Of a stretch of DNA of 64,000 nt, positions 36,445-47,558 are shown one piece after another; position 1 is the stretch's first letter; each line of letters starts with the position of its first letter. Below the pieces are notes generated by a model. The model was given only the letters and a program-made list of their open reading frames with translations. It did not search any database and was not told the DNA's origin. The translations under genes and the position numbers were made by a program. Location: assembly GCA_025054615.1 (NCBI GenBank), contig JANWZO010000011.1:1-64000 (forward strand), read 5' to 3'. The DNA comes from Kiritimatiellia bacterium (GTDB lineage Bacteria; Verrucomicrobiota; Kiritimatiellia; CAIVKH01).

Positions 36445-37656
36445 TCAGCCGAGCAGTGAGACAGCGCGGTCGATGATTCGTCGGGCGCAGTCGATTTTGC
36501 TCAATGGGCCCCAGTCTTCCGGTGGTTGACCGCTCTGGATCCATGTGTAGGTGGCGGAATCGCTGCCGAGTGCTTCCGGGGAGTTGAGGAGGATGGCGTC
36601 GAACCGCTTCTGGACAAGTTTGTTGGCGGCCTGGTTCAGGCCATCATGGGTTTGGAGCGCGAAACCGATGGAAATTTGACCCGGTTGCTTTTCGGCGTTG
36701 AGCGTGGCGGCCACGTCGGGCACGGGTTCGAGCGGCAGATTCATAGTGGATTCGCTTTTGGGGAGTTTGATCGGGTTCGCGCCACCGGCCGGGCGGAAGT
36801 CCGCGACGGCTGCCGCGTGGAGAATGAGGTTGGCGACGGCGAAGCGAGATTTTGCGGCTTCGATCAACTCTGCTGCGCTGATAATGTGAGTCAAGTGAAT
36901 GCTGGGGCCCTGAGGGAGGTTTTCCGGCGGGACGGGTCCGGTGATGAACTCGACCTCCGCACCTGCATCTGCGGCCGCCAAAGCGAGCGCTCGGCCCATT
37001 TTGCCGGAGCTGGCGTTGCTGAGGAAGCGAACGGGGTCCAGATGTTCGCGAGTTGGGCCGGACAGGATCAGAACACGCTTGCCGGAAAGCGGCCGGGGCG
37101 CCCGAAGCCGTTGCCAGACGACCTCTACGATCTTCGATGGATCTGCCAACCGCCCCTCGCCTTCCATGCCGCAGGCGAGGGCGCCCGATTCAGGTCCGAT
37201 CCGGATCCAGCCCGATTCTTCGAGCCGGCGCACGTTCGCCTGAACGACAGGGTTTCGCCACATTTCGACGTTCATGGCCGGACAGAAAACGCGCAGGCAT
37301 GAGGGAGGGAGCGAGAGAGCGCTGGTGGTCACGCAATTGTCGCCGATGCCAAGGGCTAGCTTGGCGATGGTATTAGCAGTGGCGGGCAGGACGACAAAGA
37401 CATCCGCCCGGCTTGCGGGAAACAGGTGCGGATAGGCCGATTCGCCCGCCGCAGCGCCATCCGGCAGAATGCGGTCCAGCACCGGGTTTGCGGTGATTGC
37501 TGAAAAAGTGAGCGGCGCGACAAACGCGCGAGCCGCGTCCGTCATGGCCACGTGCACTGAACAGCCCTGCTTCCTGAAACGGCTGGCGACCTCGATCGCC
37601 TTATAGGCAGCGATGCCGCCGCAGATGCCAAGCAAAATGGCCGGATTCGGTTTCAT
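36445..37656 (-). CDS. coaBC: Phosphopantothenoylcysteine decarboxylase / phosphopantothenate-cysteine ligase
   Basis: About 403 residues from ATG 37656 ([20 protein letters not shown]). The CoaC flavoprotein half has the GGIAAYK start and the substrate loop CPAMNVEMW with its essential Asn. The CoaB half has [13 protein letters not shown], the dimer/NTP region [12 protein letters not shown] and AAVADFRP followed by a Lys-rich strand. The bifunctional enzyme makes 4'-phosphopantetheine for coenzyme A. An upstream in-frame extension lacks SD support. panB, from the same pathway, lies 22 kb away. Confidence 0.95.
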   Translation of the reverse strand: MKPNPAILLGICGGIAAYKAIEVASRFRKQGCSVHVAMTDAARAFVAPLTFSAITANPVLDRILPDGAAAGESAYPHLFPASRADVFVVLPATANTIAKLALGIGDNCVTTSALSLPPSCLRVFCPAMNVEMWRNPVVQANVRRLEESGWIRIGPESGALACGMEGEGRLADPSKIVEVVWQRLRAPRPLSGKRVLILSGPTREHLDPVRFLSNASSGKMGRALALAAADAGAEVEFITGPVPPENLPQGPSIHLTHIISAAELIEAAKSRFAVANLILHAAAVADFRPAGGANPIKLPKSESTMNLPLEPVPDVAATLNAEKQPGQISIGFALQTHDGLNQAANKLVQKRFDAILLNSPEALGSDSATYTWIQSGQPPEDWGPLSKIDCARRIIDRAVSLLG

Positions 37657-37800
37657 GTCGACATTGTGGCGGTCGGAGAGTGTGTCCGCAAGCTGAGGGC
37701 TGCGAGACACAATCGGGGACGTGGCCCCAAAAGATTCAGGGCGTTCGATCAATCTGCGGGGAGAAACCGCGAAAGAGCAACTACGTAGACTGCCAAATTG

Positions 37801-38694
37801 CTACTCGACCAACTTCACGCGGTACACTGCGTTCGGGTTGAGCGTGCCATTGGTGACGACCGTTGAAGCCGTGTCGGAAATGGCCATGACAGGGTCGTTG
37901 AGGTTGACAAACTCTGCTCCGTTAGTAAGGGCTTCTACGTACTGAAGTTGATATTGTTTGCCGGGCACAGCATCCCAGGTCAGCAGGAGATCGTCGCCCG
38001 CGAGCGGCTCGATCTGAACCATGATCAGGAGGGACTCAACATCGAGGGGATTGGTACCGGCACGAATTTCGTGGCCGTCAATCATGGCATCTCCGTCAGT
38101 GTCGGGATTGTCGGGGTCGGTTCCGTAACTTTTTTCCCAAGACCGAGTCAGACCGTCGCCGTCGTGATCGGTAGGGTCAAGTTGGTTGGTTGTTGCTCCG
38201 ACCTCTGCAAAGAAGACCTGATACGATGGAGCCCCGTAAAAAGGTACTTGGAACAATTGGGAATCGGCATAAAACGATGCTTCATCAAGAGATGGCTTAT
38301 TGAAGACGCGAGCCATGATGAACACGTTTGTGGGGGGCGAAACGGATCGGTCCAACGTATCAATGCTACCGCTGCAAGTCCCTGGTTGGGCCTCTTCCGG
38401 AGAGGCGCCCTGCCCGATGCGGAAGGTTTTGATCACCGGATTGTCCGGGTGAGGGGTGCCATTGGTGCCTGGAGGAAAGACACCCGCGGAGGCACCTAGG
38501 ATCTGGACGATTGCCCCCTCAACATACGGAATGCCGAAATCTGGCGCGGCGGCGGATGTGCCCGGCACGATATTGCCGAATTCATCAAAAACTTGGTTTG
38601 TGATTGCAAAATTGAGAGGTACCTGCAACGCCCGCAGTGGAGCCGTCCACCCCAATACCGCCACCAATGTGATCCATCCAATCTTCGATTTCAT
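37801..38694 (-). CDS. Secreted protein with thrombospondin-3/EF-hand type calcium repeats
   Basis: About 297 residues, start at ATG 38694 (a GTG lies at 38712). Sec signal MKSKIGWITLVAVLGW...LRA. The middle holds Asp-rich calcium loops DHDGDGLTRSWEKSYGTD and PDTDGDAMIDGHEIRAGTNP, typical of TSP type-3 / dockerin-like repeats in secreted PVC proteins. The C-terminal beta domain includes LLLTWDAVPGKQYQLQYVEA and ends NAVYRVKLVE, a common C-terminal module of this group. The role is probably structural or adhesive at the cell surface. Its start region overlaps the end of the upstream PEP-CTERM gene, so both form one operon. Confidence 0.75.
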   Translation of the reverse strand: MKSKIGWITLVAVLGWTAPLRALQVPLNFAITNQVFDEFGNIVPGTSAAAPDFGIPYVEGAIVQILGASAGVFPPGTNGTPHPDNPVIKTFRIGQGASPEEAQPGTCSGSIDTLDRSVSPPTNVFIMARVFNKPSLDEASFYADSQLFQVPFYGAPSYQVFFAEVGATTNQLDPTDHDGDGLTRSWEKSYGTDPDNPDTDGDAMIDGHEIRAGTNPLDVESLLIMVQIEPLAGDDLLLTWDAVPGKQYQLQYVEALTNGAEFVNLNDPVMAISDTASTVVTNGTLNPNAVYRVKLVE

Positions 38695-38708
38695 GGTCAG
38701 CCCTCGAC

Positions 38709-39365
38709 TCACGAACTCACCCCCGTTTGACGCTTCGTGCTGGCTCGGATGGCTAGGATCATTCCGCCTACAAGGACCAGCAGATTCGCGGTGCTGGGTT
38801 CAGGTATGGCAACGAAGTTGTTCACATTCGTCGAGTATAACGAGCCATCTGGATCAAATCGGACCTCTGCAACACCCAAATACACCGTCGGCGCAAAAAT
38901 TTTCGATGTTCCCCAACATACTGTACCCCCAATGGGCCAGTTTGTTGTGTCAAAATAACGGATGTAGACATAATTCACGAGACTGGAATCGTATGTAATC
39001 GTGACGCCAAAGGTGCCGGAGCCGAACAAACTGTCGATCGGAACGATGGCGAGAATGATGTCGTCCCCGGTTACGGAATCCGCGATGAAATATCCCGGTC
39101 CCCACGTTTGCATGGGGTTGATGACATTGTCTCCGCTCCCGATGATCATGACCCACGATCCATCCGCTAGGGGTGTCACGCCGTCGCACCCGTAAATCGG
39201 GTTGAGCACATAGGCATCGAGCGAAACGGGCGGAGCAAAGGATGTGGTGGCGAAAAGAAAAACACCAGCCACCCCCGCCAGCAACCCTCGGCGGCCCACC
39301 GTGGCAATCCCCATCTGAAACATTTCTCGAAGGCGCCCTCTGCCCATAAAACACCCTGTCATCAT
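38709..39365 (-). CDS. PEP-CTERM sorting domain protein
   Basis: 218 residues or fewer (a start at the internal Met of MFQMGIATVGRRG is possible). A hydrophobic signal region is followed by a beta-rich domain with several Trp and Tyr. The C-terminus has the full exosortase signal: the motif IPEPST, a hydrophobic helix (ANLLVLVGGMILAIRA) and a basic tail (STKRQ). In known systems an exosortase (EpsH/XrtA family) cleaves at the PEP motif and attaches the protein to the envelope, often together with exopolysaccharide. No exosortase is in the window, so it must be encoded elsewhere. Confidence 0.85.
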   Translation of the reverse strand: MMTGCFMGRGRLREMFQMGIATVGRRGLLAGVAGVFLFATTSFAPPVSLDAYVLNPIYGCDGVTPLADGSWVMIIGSGDNVINPMQTWGPGYFIADSVTGDDIILAIVPIDSLFGSGTFGVTITYDSSLVNYVYIRYFDTTNWPIGGTVCWGTSKIFAPTVYLGVAEVRFDPDGSLYSTNVNNFVAIPEPSTANLLVLVGGMILAIRASTKRQTGVSS

Positions 39366-39423
39366 ATTACCCCACCGACCCGTAAAGAGAAATGAGAAAA
39401 GTTGGGCTTCTCAATCGTGTTCC

Positions 39424-39453
39424 GGCGGGCCGAGTTCCGGAAATCGGCCCGCC
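39424..39453 (-). terminator. Perfect 10-bp hairpin downstream of the frameshifted GT39 gene
   Basis: GGCGGGCCGA (39424-39433) pairs exactly with TCGGCCCGCC (39444-39453); the 10-nt loop GTTCCGGAAA contains TTCCGGAA. It lies between two reverse-strand genes and has no T-tract on either side. Confidence 0.5.
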
Positions 39454-39476
39454 GCCACAGGACTGATCGCGGCCCC

Positions 39477-41065
39477 TTACAATGCCTCCGACGCAGGGCC
39501 GACTCCATCCCCGAGTCTCTCTATATGGTAAAGCGCTCCATCCGAAAAACGCTTGACGAGCTGGAGCTTGGCGGCGGAGGCCAGCTCGTTTGGAAAATAC
39601 AGGAATGGCCTTGGCAAGCGGTCGAACCACGCGAGCAAGGCGGGCGAACGTTCGGGCCAGCGGCCTTGAAGGTCTTCGAGCTTTCGTAGCAGGTCATTTG
39701 AATAGACGTGCGTCTTCTGGGGGCTGGACAATGAGAGCCGTCCGATAATCAGGTAAAGAGCATCTGGGCCGTTTGAATAGAGCGGCATGTCAGTTGCCCG
39801 GAATGAAGGCGAATCGCGCAGAAACAACGCCAGTTCACTGGTTCGCCAGGCGGGGTGATTGTATTCGAGCCACTCTTCGCTGTTGTGGATAATCCAATCG
39901 ATCTTGACTTTCGTCGGGAAAAACAGCCATCCGGCCACAAGAAAAGCCGCGATGACATTCAACAGATGAGCTTTCCGGCCAGGTCGGGTATTCGACAGGA
40001 TGGAGGAGCCCGCAAAACCCAACAAGACAGCCGCGGGTGGAGCCACGGGTGACAGCAGACGATCCCCGAGCGGGTCAAACCCGGAAAGGCTCGCACTGAG
40101 AAGCAGAAACGCGGTGTAGGATGTCGCGGCGACGACAATGGCAAATGGGGTGGATGGACTTCGCCATCGATTGCGAAACAACCAACCAAGGGCGATAGCG
40201 GCCAATGCGACGCCGAGGCCTGCGAGGGTCATGGTGTGGCGCATCGCGAGATTGAGGAAAAACGAAGCCAGGCCCAACGGCTCCGGGATGTACCAGTGGA
40301 TCAAGGTTTCGAGGAGGTGGCGAACATGCATGGATACAGATGCGATGGGTGATCCCCGCGGTCCGAATAGGGTGCCGTCGGCAAAGAGATTTCGAACGAC
40401 CCACGCGGCGAGGGGTCCGGCCGAGAGGACAGAAAAGATCGCGGCGCGACGCAACCGTCTTAAGAATGTCCCCGGTTCGAACAGCAGTAGGTAGACGGCT
40501 CCGAGCGGAATCAGGAAAAGGCCAATGTAGCGGGTCAGGCAAGCGGCGGCCGTAGCGCCGCTCAGTGCGAGGAAGGCACCCGTGCCCAAGGTTCTTCCCG
40601 AGCTGATCAGTCGCTGATGAAAGGTGACGGTCAGCAGCAAAAACAGGATGAACAGAAGTTCGCTCCACGCCATGAGACAAATCTCCAGAAAGCCGGATTG
40701 GCCGCGACCGCCAAAATGGTCAAAAGCCCCCAAACTGAATTCGAGACACACGGCCGCGCAAGGTAAGCTGTCAGCGCGAGAATCCCGGCTGCCAATACCG
40801 CATTGAGAAAGGGTAGAGCATTCAGGGGATCGATCCCGGCAATCATCTGCGGCAGGGCCAGCAACAGCGGATAGAGCGGGGGCTGAACCGTCAGGGGCAG
40901 CCCGTCGTAGGACCTGCATCCATCGCCCATATTTAGGTGGCGCGCAGCGGCGATGTAGTTTGCGGAATCGGGCGACAGGCCAACCCCGCAGTTGTGAAGA
41001 GTGAGGAAAACGAGTAGAGCGTATCCGACGCAGAAAAAGACCCAAACTCGTGTGAAAGGTTCCAT
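39477..41065 (-). pseudogene. GT39-type polytopic glycosyltransferase, frameshifted
   Basis: The N-terminal 125 residues or so, from ATG 41065 (MEPFTRVWVFFCVGYALL, SPDSANYIAAARHLNMGDG, TVQPPLYPLLLALPQM), are in one frame and end soon after at TGA near 40631. The rest of the protein (MAWSELLFILFLLL through 39477) continues in another frame. The join is at the AAA/TTT run at 40689-40691: adding one T on the reverse strand restores NPAFLEICLMAWSE, the usual family context. The restored protein (about 530 residues, 10-12 helices, catalytic Asp in SPDSANY) is like PMT/ArnT GT-C transferases using polyprenyl-phosphate sugars. It is either a pseudogene or a sequence error. Another intact homologue-like gene is at 44649. 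Confidence 0.8.
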
Positions 41066-41235
41066 CAAGGTTGGCCGGGCGGATTTTCAAACCGCCCACC
41101 ATGACTTAACGCTTAACCTATGCTAAACGAGGGAGACGCGAGTCAAACTCGGGTCTGGCACCCTTGGGGTACGGCAGCCAAGTCTTTGACCCCGACTCGA
41201 GAGGGTCTTTCCCTTGCGGTTCGAACTGATTAAGC

Positions 41236-41907
41236 ATGTCTGAATTCCGCCAGATTGAATGTGAATTCTTCGAGGGGAACGACTATCCGCTGACGGCATG
41301 GATGGACGCAGGAACCATTCGGCGAGCCGAACCGCTTGCGCTGATTCAGGCTTGGCGATCGGAGCCTGAGGCGGACTGGAGACCCGGGAAAGTACGGTTA
41401 GCCTGGTGTCTATCAGGTCTGCTGGTTTGGGCGGATCTTGAGGACGACGACCTCGTTATTCGCGAAAACCGTTTTAATGCCATGATTTTCCACTCAACGG
41501 ATGTTTTTGAAATATTTATCCGGCCCTCCAACCAAGACGCTTACTATGAATTTCACGTTTCGCCTGCCAATCAGCGGATGCAACTTCGGATTCCATCCGC
41601 AGAGAAATTCGCCCAGGTTCGCCGCCAGGGCATCATCCCTCCGGACTGGTTAGTGCGCGAGCTTCGGTTTGACTCCAGGGTGTGGGCGGATCCGCGATCT
41701 CGTCGCTGGCGGATCGGAGCGCTCATTCCCTTCTCAGGCGTCGAGGAAGTCGGTCCGACGCCGAACTGGCTGGTCTCGTTCGCAAGATACGATTATTCGC
41801 GGCATCGCGGACAACCTGTGTTGTCATCGACCTCTTCGCACCCGGTCGTCGACTTCCATCGACAGACTGAATGGCTCCGATTGATCTTCAGGGGGCGTGA
41901 GAGCTAA
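41236..41907 (+). CDS. CBM9-like carbohydrate-binding protein
   Basis: 223 residues without a signal peptide. The pattern of the CBM9-like family is visible: LAWCLSGLLVWADLEDDDL (strand with acidic residues), TDVFEIFIRPSNQDAYYEFH (acidic loop and YYEF strand) and VSPANQRMQ. The C-terminal third has RFDSRVWADPRSRRWRIGALIPF, matching the 'W...IPF' end of such domains. It is cytoplasmic by prediction or exported by another route. It starts 130 bp after a hairpin-rich gap and is 66 bp upstream of the histidine kinase, so the three may share a transcript. Confidence 0.78.
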   Translation: MSEFRQIECEFFEGNDYPLTAWMDAGTIRRAEPLALIQAWRSEPEADWRPGKVRLAWCLSGLLVWADLEDDDLVIRENRFNAMIFHSTDVFEIFIRPSNQDAYYEFHVSPANQRMQLRIPSAEKFAQVRRQGIIPPDWLVRELRFDSRVWADPRSRRWRIGALIPFSGVEEVGPTPNWLVSFARYDYSRHRGQPVLSSTSSHPVVDFHRQTEWLRLIFRGRES

Positions 41908-41973
41908 ACGTTCACACACAAGTCCGGATCGAGCTGTACTCGCCTGCGACAATCTGTCACGCTGGGCGCAGTA

Positions 41974-43175
41974 ATGAAGAGCGGATTCCTCGAAAAATTG
42001 ATCGAGCGTTTGGACCGGTTGGACGCCGGTAGCCTTCAGACGCAGTTCCTCCGCCTTGCCCAGGAAAAGGGATTGCTGGAGACCATTTTTCATGCCATCC
42101 AGGAAGGAATTATTGTATTGGATGGCGAAGGGCGGATCACTTACGCAAACCGCGCCGCGGAAAAACTGCTGGGTTTCTCTGCCGAACAGGCCGCCAACCA
42201 GCCGATCAAACGATATTTCCGCGAAGTCGAATGGGACCGGGTTCTCGACCTCGACGCGGATGAATGGTCGCGTGTGGTCAGTCGGGAAATTGAGATCAGC
42301 TACCCCGAGCGGCGATTCCTCGATTTTTACATCGTGCCCTTGCGCGCAGTGAACGAGCGTGAAAGGGGCGCGGTCCTGATGCTCCGCGATGTCACCCGGG
42401 ACCGGGAAAGTGAAACCCGGACGATCGAGTCCGAACGGCTGCAGGCGATCATGCTCCTTGCTGCCGGCGTCGCTCATGAAATCGGTAACCCGCTCAACTC
42501 ACTGATGATCCACCTCCAACTGCTCGATCGCGAGCTGGCCGCCCTGCCCGAGGAGTCGCGCCGGCCGCTCCAGGAATTGCTGGACATCTCACGGCGCGAG
42601 GTGGAGCGGTTGGACCAGATCATCACGCAGTTCCTGAAGGCTCTGCGGCCCAGCCGCCCCGCCTTTGAACGCGCGTCGCTGCGCGAACTGCTGGATGAGA
42701 CACTGGATTTTTTGCGGCATGAGATCGCCGACCGCGATGTGATTGTCGAAGTGGAGGTCTCGGGCGAGCCCCCCTTTGCGCTGGTGGACCGCGGTCAGAT
42801 AAAACAGGTTTTTTTCAACATCATCCGAAACGCGATCCAAGCGATGCAGCATGGCGGCGTGCTGCGCATCACGCTCTCCAGCGACGACCGGTTCGTCTGG
42901 GTCTCGTTCAAGGACAGCGGGCCTGGCATACCGGCGTCGGACCTCGGCTCGATCTTCGAGCCGTATTTCACCACCAAACCTGAAGGAAGCGGATTGGGCC
43001 TGATGATTGTTCAGCGCGTCGTGCGCGATCACGGCGGCGAAATCGAGGTCCACAGCGATCCGAACAGCGGGACCACCTTCACCGTGTTTCTGCCCCGCGA
43101 CGAGCGCCGCATCCGCCTGCTTCGGGCACGAGAACCGGATACCGCCAACAGCGCAGCCGCGTCGGGAGACGCTCC

Positions 43176-43179
<4 letters not shown>
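41974..43179 (+). CDS. Soluble PAS-domain sensor histidine kinase
   Basis: 401 residues, no membrane helix. A PAS domain (about 40-150: AIQEGIIVLDGEGRITYANRA onward) is followed by HisKA with the phosphorylated His in GVAHEIGNPLNS near 168, and the HATPase with N-box FFNIIRNAIQAM, G1 DSGPGIP and G2 GSGLGLMI. NtrB-like layout: it senses a cytoplasmic signal and phosphorylates the sigma54 regulator encoded next, whose start overlaps by 4 bp. The signal is unknown. Confidence 0.93.
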
Positions 43180-44558
<1,379 letters not shown>

Positions 44559-44606
44559 TGTGGCCCGCTTGTCTGCCGACCGCCGCAACATTTTTGCCGT
44601 TGAACA

Positions 44607-44636
44607 TTGTCACGCCCGTACGCGGGGTACTATAGT
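44607..44636 (+). promoter_or_regulatory. Promoter with very short leader for the GT39-type gene
   Basis: TTGTCA (44607-44612), 18 nt, TATAGT (44631-44636). The +1 near 44643 is only about 6 nt before the ATG at 44649, and there is no SD. Confidence 0.55.
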
Positions 44637-44648
44637 GCGCATTTCTCT

Positions 44649-46358
44649 ATGGCCCGTCCATTTGAAGCGACGATCCAGGATATCGTTTACAACGTCGACG
44701 TTGGCGTTGGACTCCGTCTGATCAAATTTCTGTTGTATGTCCTGATCCTGTTCTCGATCGTCGTCCTCTACACCGCCACGCAGTTCCGGGGCCTTCGAGA
44801 CGCCGAGGCCATGGACCTCGCCCAGCTCGGGCGGAACCTGCTGTTCAAAGGTCGCTACGTCACCCAGAACATCCGCCCGGCCAGCATGTGGTACCTCATT
44901 GAAAAATCGCCGGCGGGTGACCCGCAGTTGCGCGAGCATCCGGACATCGTCCACCCGCCCCTCTACCCCGCATTGCTGGCCGCCGGCTTCAAGCTCTTCG
45001 AAAACGCCTTCACGCAGTCACGTCCTGCTCGCGTCTTCCCGCCCGAGCAGTGGGTGGTCGTGCCGCTCGGCCATCTCTTCAGCCTGCTGACCGGTGTGGT
45101 GTTGTTTCTAATCGCCAGACACTTGTTCGATCAGCGTGTTGCCCTGCTCTCGCTGACCGTCTATTATCTGAGCGATTCCGTCTGGGGGCTGAGCATTCGC
45201 GGAACCGCGGTGCCCGCCGCGACCTTTTTCATGGCGGCGGCCTGGCTGGTTGCGCTGTGGACGAGCTCCCGCTATCAGGCGGCAGGACGGCCGATGGCCG
45301 CGGTCCTGGGCGCCTTCGCGGCTGGCCTGTTGTGCGGGCTGGCGTTCCTCACGCGATATGGAACGGCTGCGGTGGCCCCTGCCGTTCTGCTTTGCCTCTA
45401 CTGGGCGGCCCGGCCGATCGGCCTTCGCGTCGCGCTCGCCTTTGCCATCGCCTTTGCCATGGTGGCAGCGCCGTGGCTTTACCGTAACCTACAGGTGAGC
45501 GGGGGAATCCTGGGACTGGCCCCGTGGCTGGCGCTCAATGGCGTGGACCCGATAGCGGACAATCTGTTCGAGCGAACGCTCGCCCAGGACATCAAGGTCG
45601 CAAATGTCATCGCCGCGCTGCGCCCAAAACTGATGCTCGGACTCGCTGACTTGTACAACCAGCACCTCCGGCTGCTCGGCGACGGTGTAATGTCCGGCAT
45701 CTTCTTCACAACTTATTTTTATTCCTTCGCCCGCGAGCCGGTTCGCCGCTTCCGCTGGTGCATCGCCGCCGGCATCTTTTTGCTTCTGCCGGTCGCCGCC
45801 CTATACGGACAACCCACCTACCGCCTACTGCACCTGTTCTTCCCCTTCGTGGTCCTTTACTGCGTGGCGTTCTTCTTCATCCTTCTCGACCGATTGCAAC
45901 TGCGAATCCCGATTCTCCGAATGAGTGTGATCACCATGTTTGTGGCCTTGGCTGCGCTGCCGATGGTCTTCCGTCTGTTGCCGCCGCGCGCAGGGGCCCC
46001 CTATCCGCCGTATTACCCCCCCTACATCATCCACGTCAGCAACATGCTCACGCAGGACGAACTGATGTGCACGGACATGCCCTGGGCGACGGCATGGTAC
46101 GGCAACCGCAACTCGCTTCTGCTGCCGTCATCCATCGATGAATTTTATGAAATTCACGATTATATGCGGCGCGTCAGCGGCCTCTATTTCACCACGCTGA
46201 CACGCGACCGCGAGTATGTCCGCACCCTGTTGGCCGGTCCGTACCGCTCATGGTTTCCCCTCCTAGAGGGCCGGATTCCTTCGGATTTCCCGCTGACTCA
46301 GGGTTTCCCGCTCGGCAACCTCGACCAGCTCTTCCTCACCGACCGGAAGCGCTGGTAG
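44649..46358 (+). CDS. GT39/ArnT-like polytopic glycosyltransferase
   Basis: About 569 residues from ATG 44649 (MARPFEATIQDIV), chosen over an upstream frame because the predicted transcript starts at about 44643. 10-12 membrane helices. The first periplasmic loop has RDAEAMDLAQLGRNLLFKGR with acidic residues, then HPDIVHPPLYPALLAAGFKL, as in GT-C transferases that use polyprenyl-phosphate sugars. The C-terminal domain is periplasmic (CTDMPWATAWYGNR). It presumably modifies envelope glycans or proteins. It is convergent with the next gene, overlapping by 23 bp. Confidence 0.85.
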   Translation: MARPFEATIQDIVYNVDVGVGLRLIKFLLYVLILFSIVVLYTATQFRGLRDAEAMDLAQLGRNLLFKGRYVTQNIRPASMWYLIEKSPAGDPQLREHPDIVHPPLYPALLAAGFKLFENAFTQSRPARVFPPEQWVVVPLGHLFSLLTGVVLFLIARHLFDQRVALLSLTVYYLSDSVWGLSIRGTAVPAATFFMAAAWLVALWTSSRYQAAGRPMAAVLGAFAAGLLCGLAFLTRYGTAAVAPAVLLCLYWAARPIGLRVALAFAIAFAMVAAPWLYRNLQVSGGILGLAPWLALNGVDPIADNLFERTLAQDIKVANVIAALRPKLMLGLADLYNQHLRLLGDGVMSGIFFTTYFYSFAREPVRRFRWCIAAGIFLLLPVAALYGQPTYRLLHLFFPFVVLYCVAFFFILLDRLQLRIPILRMSVITMFVALAALPMVFRLLPPRAGAPYPPYYPPYIIHVSNMLTQDELMCTDMPWATAWYGNRNSLLLPSSIDEFYEIHDYMRRVSGLYFTTLTRDREYVRTLLAGPYRSWFPLLEGRIPSDFPLTQGFPLGNLDQLFLTDRKRW

Positions 46359-47172
46359 CCTCGCGTCCACCACGGGTCGGATCCGTGCCGCCGCGTCCCG
46401 ATCGGCCCCGCAGGGCGCGAAGCTCGCGCCAGACATCGGGCTCCACAAAGCTCCACAAATCTATCGGGTCGTTCGTCGTTGCCGCTCGCCAGCCGGGCGG
46501 CATGTTTCGGTCCAACTCATCGTATGTAAGCGCCACCGCTGAGCCGATCTCCTTCATGGCCCGCGCGCGCGCCTCGTGCGGGTTCAGCTCTCCCCTCTCG
46601 AGCGCGGCGCGCAACTCTTCCGCATGTCGGCGCAGCCGAAGGTTCATCGCCGCCACGAGGACGTCAAATCGCGTGGTTTGCCACGGGTCCAGTCGCGCCC
46701 GTTCCACGAGATTCGACCGCATCCGCTCAGCGTTCCGTAGCCGTTCAGCCGTCCGCCTTGCCCACCACGCTTCGCGCGCCGACTCGTCCGATAGGCGCGG
46801 AGACCTTTCGGGCCATTCCGACTCCGCTGCAAAAGGCGGTTCAAGCGCAAGATCTCGCGTCAGCTGGTCTCTTGCCAGCGAGTTGTCGGGGGTCATCCCG
46901 GAACCACGGCCGGGCGCGCGCGCATTCGGCGAGAGCGGCTGCGCCGCGGGCATGGCATTTCGAATCGGCACAACCGCCAATGTCTGGTTTGCATCTGTCG
47001 ACCCCGACGGCGGCGTCTCCGGGGGGTTCGGGACCGGCTGCTCGTTATCGCCGCGTTCCTTCGCATGTTGAGGAACAGCCAGCGGCCCAAGCCATCGGTA
47101 GCCTAAGGCTCCGCAGAGCGTGCCGGCAACAAACGCGAAAGCGATCCACAAGCGTCCCGTCCTCATCACCAC
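46336..47172 (-). CDS. Hypothetical membrane-anchored Arg/Glu-rich protein
   Basis: 278 residues. One N-terminal membrane helix (LWIAFAFVAGTLCGALGYRW), then a disordered Pro/Asn-rich stretch, and a helical domain with many Arg/Ala/Glu (about 120-230: AWWARRTAERLRNAERMRSN, LRRHAEELRAALERGELNPH), ending in a basic tail. It resembles the periplasmic helical proteins of the CpxP/Spy/'DUF' type only in general character; no family is claimed. The 3' end overlaps that of the GT39-type gene. Confidence 0.65.
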   Translation of the reverse strand: MVMRTGRLWIAFAFVAGTLCGALGYRWLGPLAVPQHAKERGDNEQPVPNPPETPPSGSTDANQTLAVVPIRNAMPAAQPLSPNARAPGRGSGMTPDNSLARDQLTRDLALEPPFAAESEWPERSPRLSDESAREAWWARRTAERLRNAERMRSNLVERARLDPWQTTRFDVLVAAMNLRLRRHAEELRAALERGELNPHEARARAMKEIGSAVALTYDELDRNMPPGWRAATTNDPIDLWSFVEPDVWRELRALRGRSGRGGTDPTRGGREATSASGR

Positions 47173-47558
47173 GGAAAGTTTTTGCCTCCCGCTCGCGAAA
47201 AGCCAGCATCTCGGAAAAATTTTTTGATCGGGGCGGCAAGAAAAACCTCAAAGAGCGAACTGCGGCGCTAAAAATTTTGCAAGCGCTTGGATTTCAACGA
47301 CATGAAATTTATAGGAAATGGAAAAGGGCCTGCGCCGATTTTACAGAGAACGGAAAACCGGAGCTGTAATCGCTTGGGCGACAATTGATTGGATTGATGT
47401 CTTTTTTTTATTGCGCTCCACAATCCCTAGAGGTAGTTGTTTGAATATTGTTAGAAGGTGCGCTATATATAGTGGTTGTACTTGAAAGATAGGAAACCGC
47501 ATCCACTTCACTCTCAACGGACAACGAAGACTAGGATTGATCAGGAGGAACACGAGAC
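47173..47558 (+). promoter_or_regulatory. 386-bp nrdJ upstream region
   Basis: AT-rich gap with TTGAAT (47441-47446), 17 nt, TATATA (47464-47469) as likely promoter, an NrdR-like box over its -10, and the SD AGGAGG near 47542. The remaining upstream part (47173-47400) has AT-rich runs but no recognised RNA or ORF. I saw no B12-box or cobalamin riboswitch core. Confidence 0.55.
47460..47475. promoter_or_regulatory. NrdR-like operator over the nrdJ promoter
   Basis: GCGCTATATATAGTGG contains the perfect palindrome CTATATATAG (47463-47472). Set against the NrdR consensus ACACWATATATWGTGT it matches at 13 of 16 positions. It overlaps the predicted -10, so ATP/dATP-loaded NrdR would block transcription. 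The usual second box about 31 bp away is not seen. Confidence 0.55.

Noticed and set aside
40689-40691. Programmed ribosomal frameshift in the GT39-type gene
   Set aside because: There is no slippery heptamer or clear downstream stimulator; the short run fits an indel or sequence error better.
41103-41235. tRNA-like or structured RNA in the gap before the CBM9-like gene
   Set aside because: GGTTCGAAC occurs and there are partly pairing arms (CGAGTC ... GACTCG), but no cloverleaf or acceptor stem can be drawn.
41140-41235. Sigma54 promoter near the NtrC-type system
   Set aside because: TGGCAC occurs near 41156, but the required GC element at the right spacing is missing.
47173-47558. Cobalamin riboswitch upstream of nrdJ
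   Set aside because: I saw no B12-box (GCCACTG-like) nor the surrounding fold; the NrdR-like box explains control better.
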